In this document: positions 1-7,490 of the stretch, in pieces
Layout of the letters: each line of letters begins with the position of its first letter
Position numbering within the stretch: position 1 is the stretch's first letter
Source: Streptomyces sp. NRRL S-31
GTDB lineage: Bacteria; Actinomycetota; Actinomycetes; Streptomycetales; Streptomycetaceae
Assembly: GCF_000718775.1 (NCBI RefSeq)
Contig: NZ_JOCB01000104.1
Location: 1 to 28,931 of the forward strand
DNA length: 28,931 nucleotides
Direction of reading: 5' to 3'
Made by a program: the position numbers and the translations under genes
The notes under the pieces: model-generated
Database searches by the model: none
What the model was told of the DNA's origin: nothing
Seen by the model: only the letters and a program-made list of their open reading frames with translations

Positions 1-227
1 TCCTCCTGCGCGGCCGGTGGCAGGACGAGCTGGACGACATCCTCCCGGACGACCTCGAGTTCGCATGGGACCACGCATCCCCCTCAGCCGGTGAGCAGCC
101 GGGAACAAGCAGCGGGGCCGGACAGGATGATCCGACCCTGTCCGGCCCCCCTGTCGTCGGATCAGCCGAAGCCGAGCGTCTCCTGCGCGAGGCCGGCTGG
201 GGGCGGGGTAAGAACTCCCGAACCTGA
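1..227 (+). CDS. C-terminal end of an unrecognised protein (5' truncated by window edge)
   Basis: The reading frame is open from base 3 to a TGA at 225-227, about 74 codons, with strong G/C preference in the third position. It begins LLRGRWQDELDDILPDD, continues through an acidic, Ser/Gly/Pro-rich linker, and ends with a basic helix (AERLLREAGWGRGKNSRT). I do not recognise the family. An acidic, low-complexity tail closed by a short basic helix would fit the C-terminus of a plasmid-type replication or DNA-handling protein, but that is only a guess from the neighbourhood. Confidence 0.5.
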   Translation, partial: LLRGRWQDELDDILPDDLEFAWDHASPSAGEQPGTSSGAGQDDPTLSGPPVVGSAEAERLLREAGWGRGKNSRT

Positions 228-368
228 GACAGCATCACCCGCCATGGGGTGCAGCCTTGCGACAGCGATCCGCCCGTGAATCTCTCGCCCCATGACAGCG
301 TTCACCTCGCCCAGAAACGCCCCTGCCCAGTGCCAAAGCACCAACCCCTTGTCCAGCGCGACCGACTC

Positions 369-617
369 TCACCGCCACCGACACCAACCCGAGGGAGCAC
401 AGGTGGAGCGGGACAGGCTTGTCCAGGAGCAGCTGGACGCGCGGGCCGATTCCTTGTCCTCCGCGTCGGGGCGGTCGACCTTGATCACGATGGAGGCGTC
501 GTTCTTGATGGCCCTGGATTCACGCATGAGGCCGTCGTTGAGCTGAGTGGAGAGGTTCTTCAGTCCCCCTGGAGTCGCCGTCTGACCGGCGAACGTACGA
601 GCCCCGCGATCCGGTCA
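369..617 (-). pseudogene. Relic of a DnaB-type replicative DNA helicase
   Basis: Minus-strand reading between two TGA codons. It contains LKNLSTQLN and then RESRAIKNDASIVIKVDR followed by PDAEDKES, which follows the late RecA-fold segment of DnaB helicases (typically LRES..I.QDAD.VI..HR.DA..KES.RAGE). The stretch between the LSTQLN element and RES is shorter than in intact DnaB. After KES the frame runs into unrelated sequence, while the neighbouring frame shows PR followed by LLLDK, suggesting an indel. There is no start codon, Walker A or N-terminal domain, so this is a fragment of a few dozen residues. Family assignment rests on motif memory. It adds a replication-gene relic to the other plasmid remains in the window. 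Confidence 0.5.
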
Positions 618-757
618 TCCTCGGCAGAGGCCACCGCTCCTCGTGTGGTCCTCATCCCGCCAGGGAATCCAACATGTACGCGCCCGTGCTAGGTGTGCTC
701 TTGCACATAGCCAACGATGCACAGCATGCGGATCAAGGACTCGCGGGGGAGAGAGAA

Positions 758-1744
758 ATGCTGATCGAACAGGGTTTCTACACACGGGATGTCCTCGCAC
801 CTGACAGGTTCTCCTATTGGCGCGAGCACATCTCCCAAACCTACGTGCCTATGGACGTCGACGGTGACCGCACAGCGGACACCACAGTGTCGCAGCGCAT
901 CCTGGCACTGGGAGCCGTGCAGTTGTGGACGATGGAACACTCACCGATGACGCTGCGGCGAACGCAGAAGCTGATCCAGCGGTCCGACCCCGAGCTCTAC
1001 CACTTCTCGCTCAACCTACGAGGAACGATGGGGCTCACTGTCTCCGGTCACGAGACCGAATACGAACCGTACGACCTGGTTCTTCACAACACCTCACAAC
1101 CCCACCACATTCGAGCGACCACCAGCCACGGCGAGGACACCGTTCTGGGGACAGGGCTGTTCATCCCCCGGATACTGCTACCACTGCCGGAGAACGCGAT
1201 CAACTCACTGATCACGCAGCGATTATCGGGACGCGAAGGTATCGGGGCGCTGCTCGCCCAGTTCCTCACCCAGGCGACCCGAGACTCCGGCTCCTACCGG
1301 CCCGAAGACGGACCCCGTCTGGGGAAGGTGGCGATAGACCTGCTGTCTGCACTGTTCACCCACGCGCTCGACACTGGCAAGTCGCTCCCGCCAGAAAGCC
1401 ACCAGCAGGTCCTGGTTTTACGCATCCGTGCCTTCATCCAAGCCCACCTGCATGATCCACAGCTGACCCCGCGCACCATCGCCGCGGCACACCACATCTC
1501 CCCCAGCTACCTGCACCGCCTCTTCGCGGACGAGGAGGAGACGGTCGCGGCCTGGACCCGCACCCAGCGCCTGGAACGCGCCCGCCGCGACCTCGCGGAG
1601 CCCGGCCTGCGCACTCTCCCCATCCACGCCATCGCTGCCCGCTGGGGCTTCCCCCGAGCCGCCGACTTCACCCGCGCCTTCCGCACCGCATACGGCATGC
1701 CACCCAGGGAGTACCGCAACCACGCAACGCTTCAGTCCGAGTAG
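758..1744 (+). CDS. AraC-family transcriptional regulator
   Basis: The protein has 328 residues if started at the ATG at 758, which is preceded by GGGGGAGAGAGAA, a good ribosome binding site. An in-frame upstream start at 674 would add 28 residues with no such site. The N-terminal ~200 residues (YWREHISQTYVPMDV, later YHFSLNLRG and EPYDLVLHNTSQPH) resemble the cupin-like ligand-sensing domain AraC_binding_2. The C-terminal ~100 residues carry two helix-turn-helix units: TPRTIAAAHHISPSYLHRLF and IAARWGFPRAADFTRAFR, ending in the usual YGMPPREYR. It is probably an activator or repressor of a nearby gene. No obvious partner remains, since both flanks are relics or unrelated genes. The inducer cannot be predicted. 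Confidence 0.9.
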   Translation: MLIEQGFYTRDVLAPDRFSYWREHISQTYVPMDVDGDRTADTTVSQRILALGAVQLWTMEHSPMTLRRTQKLIQRSDPELYHFSLNLRGTMGLTVSGHETEYEPYDLVLHNTSQPHHIRATTSHGEDTVLGTGLFIPRILLPLPENAINSLITQRLSGREGIGALLAQFLTQATRDSGSYRPEDGPRLGKVAIDLLSALFTHALDTGKSLPPESHQQVLVLRIRAFIQAHLHDPQLTPRTIAAAHHISPSYLHRLFADEEETVAAWTRTQRLERARRDLAEPGLRTLPIHAIAARWGFPRAADFTRAFRTAYGMPPREYRNHATLQSE

Positions 1745-1987
1745 ACGCATCTCCAGCCGATCCAGGGCTCGTCTTTTCCCGCCGCCCGTGGCCGGGCGCC
1801 CGGCTGTGCGCCGCACGCCCGCTCCACGCCGCGGTCCCGGTCACGGTTCGGGCTTCCACACTCACCCGGTATCACAACCTGCTCGGGGAGTGCAGTACCT
1901 ACGGGGGCGTTGAGGCTGCCAGTTCGACACACCTTGAGAGGGTGCTGTTCCACCGCCGCTGGTCTGCCCCAGTGAAGGCAACCCACT

Positions 1988-2515
1988 TCACCATTTCGAG
2001 CCGGCTTGTCCATTGCATGTCCACTGCTGGGCGCGGGCTCCGTTGCGCTTCGAGGAGTTCTCGATCTCCAAGCACTTGCCGCTGCGGGCATTGATGATGT
2101 ACAAGTCGCCGGTGTCACTCTTGCCGACTCGCCATTTCGAGCCGGCTTGTCCATTGCATGCCCACTGCTGGGCGCGAGCTCCGTCACGCTTCGAGGAGTT
2201 CTCGATCTCCAAGCACTTGCCGCTGTGGGCATTGACGAAATACACGTCCACGCGACTTACGGATTTTAGGTGCCATTTCGAGCCGGCTTGTCCATTGCAT
2301 GTCCACTGCTGGGCGCGGGCTCCGTTGCGCTTCGAGGAGTTCTCGATCTCCAAGCACTTCCTGCTGTGGGCATTGACGATCATGTACGTAGCGGCGTTGG
2401 CTGCGAGAGGTGCGTTATGCGCAGCCGCGGCGGTCGCGTTACCCGCGCCCACCATTGTGCAGCCGAGGGCAAACGCTGACACACCACCCAGGAGTGAATT
2501 GCGTAACGCGAACAT
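1988..2515 (-). CDS. Secreted ricin B-type (beta-trefoil) lectin-like protein
   Basis: 175 residues starting at the ATG at 2515, which is preceded by AGAAAGGACCAAGA. Residues 1-40 form a signal peptide (MFALRNSLLGGVSAFALG, then an Ala-rich cleavage region), so the protein is exported. The mature part is three 47-residue units, each with the pattern Y.(I/V)NA.S.KCLEIENSSKR.GARAQQW.CNGQAGSKW. This is the RICIN/beta-trefoil carbohydrate-binding signature with the conserved Cys pair per repeat. The last unit stops exactly at QAGSKW, so the fold has three lobes and no extra domain. It probably binds glycans outside the cell. No catalytic domain is attached, unlike many actinobacterial RICIN proteins. 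The units are nearly identical in DNA, so the gene appears to have grown by recent tandem duplication. Confidence 0.88.
   Translation of the reverse strand: MFALRNSLLGGVSAFALGCTMVGAGNATAAAAHNAPLAANAATYMIVNAHSRKCLEIENSSKRNGARAQQWTCNGQAGSKWHLKSVSRVDVYFVNAHSGKCLEIENSSKRDGARAQQWACNGQAGSKWRVGKSDTGDLYIINARSGKCLEIENSSKRNGARAQQWTCNGQAGSKW
1991..2395. repeat. Three tandem 141-bp repeats inside the lectin gene
   Basis: The string CCATTTCGAGCCGGCTTGTC recurs at 1991, 2132 and 2273, giving an exact 141-bp (47-codon) period. About the first 95 bp of each unit (GGCTTGTCCATTGCATG through TCGATCTCCAAGCACTT) is almost invariant, with only scattered base differences. The remaining ~45 bp vary between units. 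Confidence 0.9.
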
Positions 2516-2758
2516 TCTTGGTCCTTTCTGGTCGACCGCACCAAAGTGCAGCCGATGCCGACATCGTGTACGTGACAGGAGACAGCCCCACAGGTGGCAG
2601 CATCGACAGTCCATCCATGTGCAGCCACCCCCAGAATGCCGGGCGGCTCCCGGGAGTGTCGTTAGCGGTGAGTCCACGGTTTCCTAGCCGTGCGTCTACT
2701 CGATGCTTGTCAGTAGCTGGACACCATCGAATGCCAGAGGTCGAGCTGGTCGAGCCTC

Positions 2759-2872
2759 TCAGTCCTCTATCGGCGTGCCGGTGGCGTGCAGGTGCAGGAC
2801 CTCGTGGCCAGCACCCGCGTCGTCGACATAAACGCGCTCGGCGCCCGCGCCGGTCACCGCCACGGCGCTGGA
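2759..2872 (-). pseudogene. C-terminal fragment of an unrecognised protein
   Basis: The minus-strand reading ends AERVYVDDAGAGHEVLHLH followed by ATGTPIED and a TGA at 2759-2761, with normal high-GC third-position usage. Its 5' part runs directly into the antisense of the helicase-associated relic, and there is no start codon or ribosome binding site. It therefore looks like the tail of a gene cut by a recombination junction near 2840-2870. I do not recognise the family. Confidence 0.35.
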
Positions 2873-3544
2873 CAAGCCGGTGGGGCAGTGGCTGGCCAAC
2901 TGCCGCAAGACCGGCGGACTCGGCAAGGACCCGAAGCGGGCGGCCCGGCGCGCGGCGCAGCTCGTCGCGATCGATCCCGACTGGCAGCCCGGCCGGCCCG
3001 TCGACTGGCAGCACGCCTACGCCGCCGTCACCCGGCTGGTCGATCTCGGCACCGATCTGGCCGACGTCGTCCCCGGTGTCACGGCCGGCGGAACGGGCCT
3101 CGGGCGGTGGCTGGCACGGCAGCACGACCACGTCGTCTGGCAGGGGCTGGCCGCCGGGCAGCGTGAGCGGCTGGCCGCGCTCGGCGTCACCCCCCTGCCC
3201 CCACGGCAGAACACCCCCGCCAGGGCGCCCAGGAACGGCTCAGGCGGCTTCGAACGCGGGTGCGCCGCCTCGCCCAGTACACCGCCCGCACGGGCACCAC
3301 AGGGCCCGTCAGCCGTTCCCACGTCGAGACCGCCACCATCGACGGCCAGGAACACGCGGTGAAGCTGGGGGTGTTCCTGGCGAACAGCAAAACCCGGCGC
3401 GCCAGACTCACCACCGACCAACTCCAGCAACTCGCCGCCCTCGGACTCGACTGGGCCAAAACCACACAGACACAGACGGAGACGGAAACGGCGGAGACCG
3501 TGCCGCCGGCCTTCTGCTCGGGCACGGCCTGGTCGTGCTGCTGA
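2841..3544 (+). pseudogene. Frameshifted helicase-associated-domain relic
   Basis: The frame opens after a TAA near 2836-2838 with LDKPVGQWLANCRKTGGLG and continues WQPGRPVDWQHAYAAVTRLV, GLGRWLARQHDHVVWQGL and QRERLAALGVTPLPP. It then reads GSGGFERGCAA, and the homologous continuation (LAQYTARTGTTGPVSRSHVE, KLGVFLANSKTRRARLT, LQQLAALGLDWAK) lies in another frame. Inserting one base near 3269 would rejoin the two parts. These short W/R-rich modules (GxWL...L...GV) are typical of the helicase-associated repeats at the C-terminus of actinobacterial plasmid and telomere-type DEAD/DEAH helicases. The motor domains are absent, so this is the broken tail of such a helicase. Confidence 0.65.
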
Positions 3545-3624
3545 TGCTCGGGCCCGGCCTGCTTGACGTCGGCAGCGCCACCTGCAGCATCCGAGGTCGA
3601 CCCGCCCAGCCCGGTGGAGTGGTG

Positions 3625-3662
3625 GCGACCGCGGACTGACGCCCCGCCGGGACCGCGGTCGC
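3625..3662. terminator. Hairpin downstream of the sigma factor gene
   Basis: A perfect 10-bp inverted repeat GCGACCGCGG (3625-3634) / CCGCGGTCGC (3653-3662) with an 18-nt loop begins about 40 bp past the sigma-factor stop codon. There is no T-run, which is common for high-GC actinobacterial terminators. Confidence 0.45.
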
Positions 3663-3700
3663 CTGGTTCGACCACGCCTGAGCGCCGACCCGGTCTGCGG

Positions 3701-4624
3701 TCATTCCGCGTGTCGACGTGACTCCTTCAGCTCGCGGGAGACCTCCCAGGCGTCCGCGACGGAACCGACGTGACCCAGCTTGTCGGGGTTGAGCACCAGG
3801 CGGATCGTCTGGATCTGCCCGTCGAGCACATCGAGCCCCAGAGTGTGCAGGACCTTGCCGTCCCGGTCGCGGAAGATCGCACCGGGCCGACCGTTGATCG
3901 CGTGGGGCTCGGTGGTGACGTCGATGCGGGCCATCGCCGGGAAGACAGCGGCCAGCAGCCGGGCCACCTTCTCGGCGCCGATGATCGCCCTGGCCAGCTG
4001 AGGGGCCTTGCCACCGGCGTCGCCGACCATGGAGACGTCGGCGGCGAGCAGCTGCTGCAGGCCGTCGACGTCCCCCTCGCGCAGCGCGTCGAAGAACCGG
4101 CCCGCGAGCTCCTCGCGCTCCTTGCGGTCGGCTTCGAAGCGCGGCCGGCCCGCGCTCATGTGCCGGCGGGCCCGCACCGCGAGCTGGCGGCACGCGTCCT
4201 CCGATCGCCCGACCGCCGAGGCGGCCTCGGGGAAGCCGAAGTCGAACACCTCGCGCAGCACGAAGACCGCGCGCTCCAGCGGACTGAGCCGCTCCAGCAG
4301 CAACAGAGCCGCCGTCGACACCGAATCGGCCAGCTCGGCCGAGCGCGCCGGGTCCTCGTAGGGATCGGCGAGCAGCGGCTCCGGGAACCACGGCCCGACG
4401 TACTCCTCCCGCCGGACGCGCGCCGAGCGCAGCACGTCGATCGAGATCCGGGTGACCACGGCCGACAGGAAGGACTTGGTCGACCTTGGCTGCGTCGGGT
4501 CGGCCTCGAAGCGCAGCCAGGTCTCCTGAACCGCGTCCTCGGCCTCACTGACGCTGCCCAGAATCCGGTAGGCGATCGAGAACAACAGCGGTCGCAGTTC
4601 TGCGAACTCCTCGACCCTGCCCAC
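3701..4624 (-). CDS. sigJ: ECF41-type (SigJ-like) RNA polymerase sigma factor
   Basis: 307 residues from the GTG at 4624, which has AAAGGGG seven bases upstream. An in-frame ATG further upstream would give 348 residues but lacks a site. Region 2 reads LLFSIAYRILGSVSEAEDAV followed by QETWLRF. Region 4 reads LLLLERLSPLERAVFVLRE followed by EAASAVGRSEDACRQ. Between the regions lies WFPEPL, and near the C-terminus NPDKL. These match the WLPEP and NPDKL motifs of ECF41 factors, whose fused SnoaL-like C-terminal domain regulates the sigma factor in place of a membrane anti-sigma. The GDAGGK segment sits where the family DGGGR motif is expected. It lies 113 bp downstream of, and on the same strand as, the AhpD-like gene it is expected to control. 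Confidence 0.9.
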   Translation of the reverse strand: MGRVEEFAELRPLLFSIAYRILGSVSEAEDAVQETWLRFEADPTQPRSTKSFLSAVVTRISIDVLRSARVRREEYVGPWFPEPLLADPYEDPARSAELADSVSTAALLLLERLSPLERAVFVLREVFDFGFPEAASAVGRSEDACRQLAVRARRHMSAGRPRFEADRKEREELAGRFFDALREGDVDGLQQLLAADVSMVGDAGGKAPQLARAIIGAEKVARLLAAVFPAMARIDVTTEPHAINGRPGAIFRDRDGKVLHTLGLDVLDGQIQTIRLVLNPDKLGHVGSVADAWEVSRELKESRRHAE

Positions 4625-4737
4625 AACCTGACCCCTTTCCGTCCGTCCGATGATCATTCGGCCCGCCGGCCGGTCAGCGTACGTCCCGCTGGCCGGTCGG
4701 CTACGGATATCCGCGACTTCGCAGTTGCTTCCGTGCT

Positions 4738-5211
4738 TCAGTGCCACTTCCCGGGCTGGTAGTCGCCCCCGGGCTGCCGGGTGATGATGTTCATCCGGTT
4801 CGCCAGGTTCATGAAGCCGACCAGCAGCACCAGGGCGGCAAGCTGCTGCTGGTCATAGTGCTTGGCGGCGTTCGCCCACACCTCGTCGCTGACGCCGTGG
4901 GCCGCGTCCGCGAGCCGGGTTCCCTCCTCGGCCAGCTCCAGCGCGGCCCGCTCGGCGTCGGTGAAGACCGTGGCTTCCGGCCACGCCGCGACCAGACCCA
5001 GCCGCACAGGATCCTCGCCGACGGCGAGGGCCTCCTTGGTGTGCATGTCGAGGCAGGCGGCACAGCCGTTGATCTGGCTTACCCGCACCGACACGAGCTC
5101 CTGCGTGGTGATCGGCAGCGTCGTGTCCCTGAGCGCCTTGCCCGCCGACATCAGGTACTTGAGAGCATTGCCGGTGCTCGGCTCGGCCACGAAGTCCAGT
5201 CGCGCGTCCAT
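4738..5211 (-). CDS. Carboxymuconolactone decarboxylase / AhpD-like protein
   Basis: 157 residues from the ATG at 5211, with GGAGGAACACACC immediately before it. A start at 5232 would add seven residues with no site. The hallmark NGCAACLDMH gives a CxxC pair (Cys50, Cys53) plus His57, as in the AhpD thiol-redox fold. The protein also has the family TTQELVSVRVSQI helix and a C-terminal LVLLVGFMNLANRMNI helix. Such proteins act as small alkyl-hydroperoxidase-like or decarboxylase enzymes in the cytoplasm; the substrate is unknown. ECF41 sigma factors are typically encoded beside such COE-type (carboxymuconolactone decarboxylase, oxidoreductase, epimerase) genes. Here the enzyme gene comes first and the sigma gene follows in the same direction, under a perfect ECF41-type promoter. 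Confidence 0.92.
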   Translation of the reverse strand: MDARLDFVAEPSTGNALKYLMSAGKALRDTTLPITTQELVSVRVSQINGCAACLDMHTKEALAVGEDPVRLGLVAAWPEATVFTDAERAALELAEEGTRLADAAHGVSDEVWANAAKHYDQQQLAALVLLVGFMNLANRMNIITRQPGGDYQPGKWH

Positions 5212-5250
5212 GGTGTGTTCCTCCGTGCTCATGAGTGGCTACACACCCGA

Positions 5251-5277
5251 GACGAGGCAGCTCGCCGCCCTGTGACA
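5251..5277 (-). promoter_or_regulatory. ECF41-type promoter of the CMD-sigJ operon
   Basis: On the minus strand the sequence reads TGTCACA (5277-5271), then exactly 16 bases, then CGTC (5254-5251). This matches the published ECF41 consensus TGTCACA-N16-CGTC. The CGTC element ends 40 bp upstream of the AhpD-like start codon. It implies that the sigma factor directly activates the enzyme gene and, by read-through, possibly its own gene. Confidence 0.88.
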
Positions 5278-5363
5278 TGGCATAAATGTGACCTGCATCA
5301 CTAGCATGACCGGGTCTTTTCGCGGCGGACGCCACTCAAACCAGTGACGCGCGGAGGATGGGG

Positions 5364-6854
5364 CTAGGCGCAATACCGGTGACTTTGGTGGTTTCTGGTC
5401 GTTGGGTGGGTTGTGCCAAGGCCGGGTCAGGTGAAGTCGTCGGGGGTTGGTCGGTTCTCGGATCGGATCGCGTTGGGGGTGCTGACGCGGGTGTTTCCGC
5501 CGGAGTTGGTCGACGAGGTAGTCGCTGAGTGCGGCAGGGTCGAGCAGCGGACGCGGCTGCTGCCGGCACGGGTGGTGGTCTACTTCGTGCTGGCGATGTG
5601 TCTGTTCTTCGGGCAGGGCTATGAGGAGGTGGCCCGGCTGCTGGTCCAGGGGCTGGAGCGTGAGGGCCGGTGGGGGAGTGCCTGGCGGGTGCCCACGACG
5701 GCGGCGATCGGGCGGGCCCGGTTGCGGCTGGGGCCGGAGCCGTTGCGTGCCCTGTTCGGCCGGGTTTGTCGGCCGGTCGCGGTCGCGCACACGCAGGGCG
5801 CCTGGTACCGGCGATGGCGGCTGGTCGCGGTGGACGGCACGGTCTTCGATGTCCCGGATACCGCGGCGAACGCCCAGTTCTTCGGGCGTCCCGGGACCAG
5901 TCGTGGGCAGGGCCGTAGTGCGTATCCGCAGGCGAGGGTGGCGGCCCTGGTCGAGTGCGGCACCCATGCCGTGTTCGCGGCCGAGGTCGGCCCCTTGCCG
6001 CTCCACGAGACCGCTCTGGCCGAGCGGCTGTTCCCCGCACTGACGAAAGGCATGCTCGTCCTGGCCGACCGGGGCTTTTGCGGATTCGACCTGTGGCGGG
6101 CCGCGAAAGCGGGCGGAGCGGACCTGCTGTGGCGGGTCCGCTCCACCGCGGTACTCCCGGTGCTTGAAGCCCTCGACGACGGCTCCTACCTGTCGGAGAT
6201 CGTTGCCGCGCGGGATCACTACCGGCGCGCGGACCCCGAGCGGGTGCGGGTGATCGAGTACACCCTCGGTCCATCCGGTGATGACGGCACCGTCTACCGG
6301 CTGATCACCACCCTCCTCGACCCCGGGCAGGCACCGGCCGGGGAGCTTGCCGCCCTCTACGCCCAGCGGTGGGAGATCGAGAACACCCTGGACGAGATCA
6401 AGAACCATCAGGGCGTCCCGGGAATGGTGCTGCGTTCCCAGCACCCATCGGGTGTCGAACAGGAGATCTTCGCGTTCCTGCTGGTCCACCACGCGCTGCG
6501 GGACCTGATGCACCAAGCCGCGCCCGATGCCGGGCACGATCCGGACCGGCTCTCCTTCACCCGCACCCTGCGCGTCGTCCGCCGCCACGTCACCGGGCAG
6601 GCGGCGCTTTCCCCCTCCCGACTGGCCCGGTCCATCACCCAGAGCCTGCGTGAGATCACCGAACGACTCCTGCCCGCACGACAGTTGCGCGCCAACCCAC
6701 GCGTGATCAAACGCAAGATGTCCCACTGGGCCCTCAAACGAGCCGAGCACTACAGTCCACCAGGGCCACACGCCCCAGCGGTCCGGCTGGTCAGGCCGAC
6801 CAGAGCTACCCCGACCACCCGGAAAACAACCTAAATCACCGGCATTGGGCCTAG
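5364..6854 (+). mobile_element. Complete IS4-family insertion sequence
   Basis: Terminal inverted repeats of about 33-36 bp: the left end from 5364 reads CTAGGCGCAATACCGGTGAC, and the right end, read inward from 6854, gives CTAGGCCCAATGCCGGTGAT. About 80% of positions match, and similarity continues into TTwGGTkGTTT. One transposase gene fills the element. Both ends start with CTAG, which could be part of the repeat or a 4-bp target duplication. The sequences beyond CTAG (GATGGGG on the left, GTCGCG on the right) share no longer duplication. The left flank belongs to the CMD-sigJ region and the right flank to a plasmid-like repeat. Confidence 0.85.
5413..6834 (+). CDS. IS4-family DDE transposase
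   Basis: 473 residues starting at GTG 5413, in one uninterrupted frame. The N-terminal 100 residues (RFSDRIALGVLTRVFPPELV, then VVVYFVLAMCLFFGQGYEEV) match the IS4 N-terminal domain. The catalytic core shows the first Asp in LVAVDGTVFDVPDT, the second in LVLADRGFCGFDLW, and the Glu in YAQRWEIENTLDEIK, which is the IS4 Y-x(2)-R-x(3)-E-x(6)-K signature. The protein should cut and paste the element by recognising its terminal repeats. The intact frame and motifs suggest the element may still be active, unlike the other transposase remnants in this window. Confidence 0.93.
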   Translation: MPRPGQVKSSGVGRFSDRIALGVLTRVFPPELVDEVVAECGRVEQRTRLLPARVVVYFVLAMCLFFGQGYEEVARLLVQGLEREGRWGSAWRVPTTAAIGRARLRLGPEPLRALFGRVCRPVAVAHTQGAWYRRWRLVAVDGTVFDVPDTAANAQFFGRPGTSRGQGRSAYPQARVAALVECGTHAVFAAEVGPLPLHETALAERLFPALTKGMLVLADRGFCGFDLWRAAKAGGADLLWRVRSTAVLPVLEALDDGSYLSEIVAARDHYRRADPERVRVIEYTLGPSGDDGTVYRLITTLLDPGQAPAGELAALYAQRWEIENTLDEIKNHQGVPGMVLRSQHPSGVEQEIFAFLLVHHALRDLMHQAAPDAGHDPDRLSFTRTLRVVRRHVTGQAALSPSRLARSITQSLREITERLLPARQLRANPRVIKRKMSHWALKRAEHYSPPGPHAPAVRLVRPTRATPTTRKTT

Positions 6855-7273
6855 GTCGCGTCGCGCATCGCCCGGGATTCCACGAATCCCCAGCTCAGCC
6901 CCACGATTCGGACGGCCCGGCACGCCGACTACTTCCCTGGGCGGCTGTCCGGCGAAGCACCGGCCCGGTTCCGCCGGCTCCTGGCGCTCCCGCTCGAGGA
7001 CCGGGTACGACGCACCCGTCCGTTCTCAGGCGCTATCGGGGACGGGCGGCGGCGCGAGGCCGAGTTGCACCGCCGCCAGAGCGACCGCATCACCCACGCT
7101 CAGCCCCTCACCGCCATACCGGCCGGCTGCCGCCCGCAACGCCTCCGCGCGCACAGCCAAGCGCTCGGCGAGCGCGGCCTCCAGGAACGGTCAGCCCGCG
7201 GCAGCCACGCCGCCGCACCGGATAGTCGTCCATTCCCGCACCGTAGAGCCACACACGCCACCGTGAACGGCGC
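6854..7273. repeat. Copy A of a duplicated plasmid-like segment (blocks 1 and 2)
   Basis: Bases 6854-7006 match 9246-9399 and bases 7007-7273 match 9735-10000, at roughly 90% by eye. In copy A the two blocks are contiguous; in copy B they are separated by about 335 bp. Copy A begins exactly at the right end of the IS4 element. In the + strand, block 1 of copy A reads in one frame VASRIARDSTNPQLSPTIRT followed by ARHADYFPGRLSGEAPARF, the tail of an unrecognised gene. Confidence 0.85.
7026..7233 (-). pseudogene. Frameshifted copy of the small MDDYPVRRRG protein gene
   Basis: This is homologous to the intact 68-residue gene at 9754-9960. It starts with the same MDDYPVRRRGCRxLTVP, but copy A has one extra base (CCTCCAGG in place of CCTGAGG on the + strand). 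The frame then leaves the family sequence and reads GGRARRALG. The intact frame would continue as ALAERLAVRAEALRAAAGR. The region length is 208 bases against 207 in copy B, as expected for a single-base insertion. Confidence 0.6.
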
Positions 7274-7406
7274 CCCGTTCGGCGGCGGCCGCGGCTTCGG
7301 CGTCTGGGCCATACACGGTGCCCGGCACGGCGTCGGCGAGCAGCTGGTCGATGCGCTCCCATTCCGCGAGCAGCGCCGGGCCGCAGAACCCAGGGCCGCC
7401 GCTTTC
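7191..7406 (-). pseudogene. Fragment overlapping the start of the MDDYPV-type gene
   Basis: A minus-strand frame bounded by two TGA codons reads PALLAEWERIDQLLADAVPG followed by TVYGPDAEAAAAAERGAVHGG, with strong G/C third-position usage, and ends at 7191. It overlaps the start of the downstream small frame by about 40 bases, as translationally coupled genes do. No start codon or ribosome binding site lies in the remaining stretch. Family not recognised. Confidence 0.35.
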
Positions 7407-7490
7407 TCAGACGACCTGGCATCCCAGCAGGTCAACGGCTCGTCAGCTGGAGGCCCGCCGCGTGAGCGGCTGATGCGACGGGCCCGGCCA

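Noticed and set aside
674..757. Extended start of the AraC regulator at 674
   Set aside because: No ribosome binding site precedes it and the extra residues do not belong to the family; the ATG at 758 has a strong site.
5239..6771. A 510-codon open frame antisense to the IS4 transposase
   Set aside because: The + strand carries the complete DDE transposase with all motifs, so the antisense frame is a shadow.
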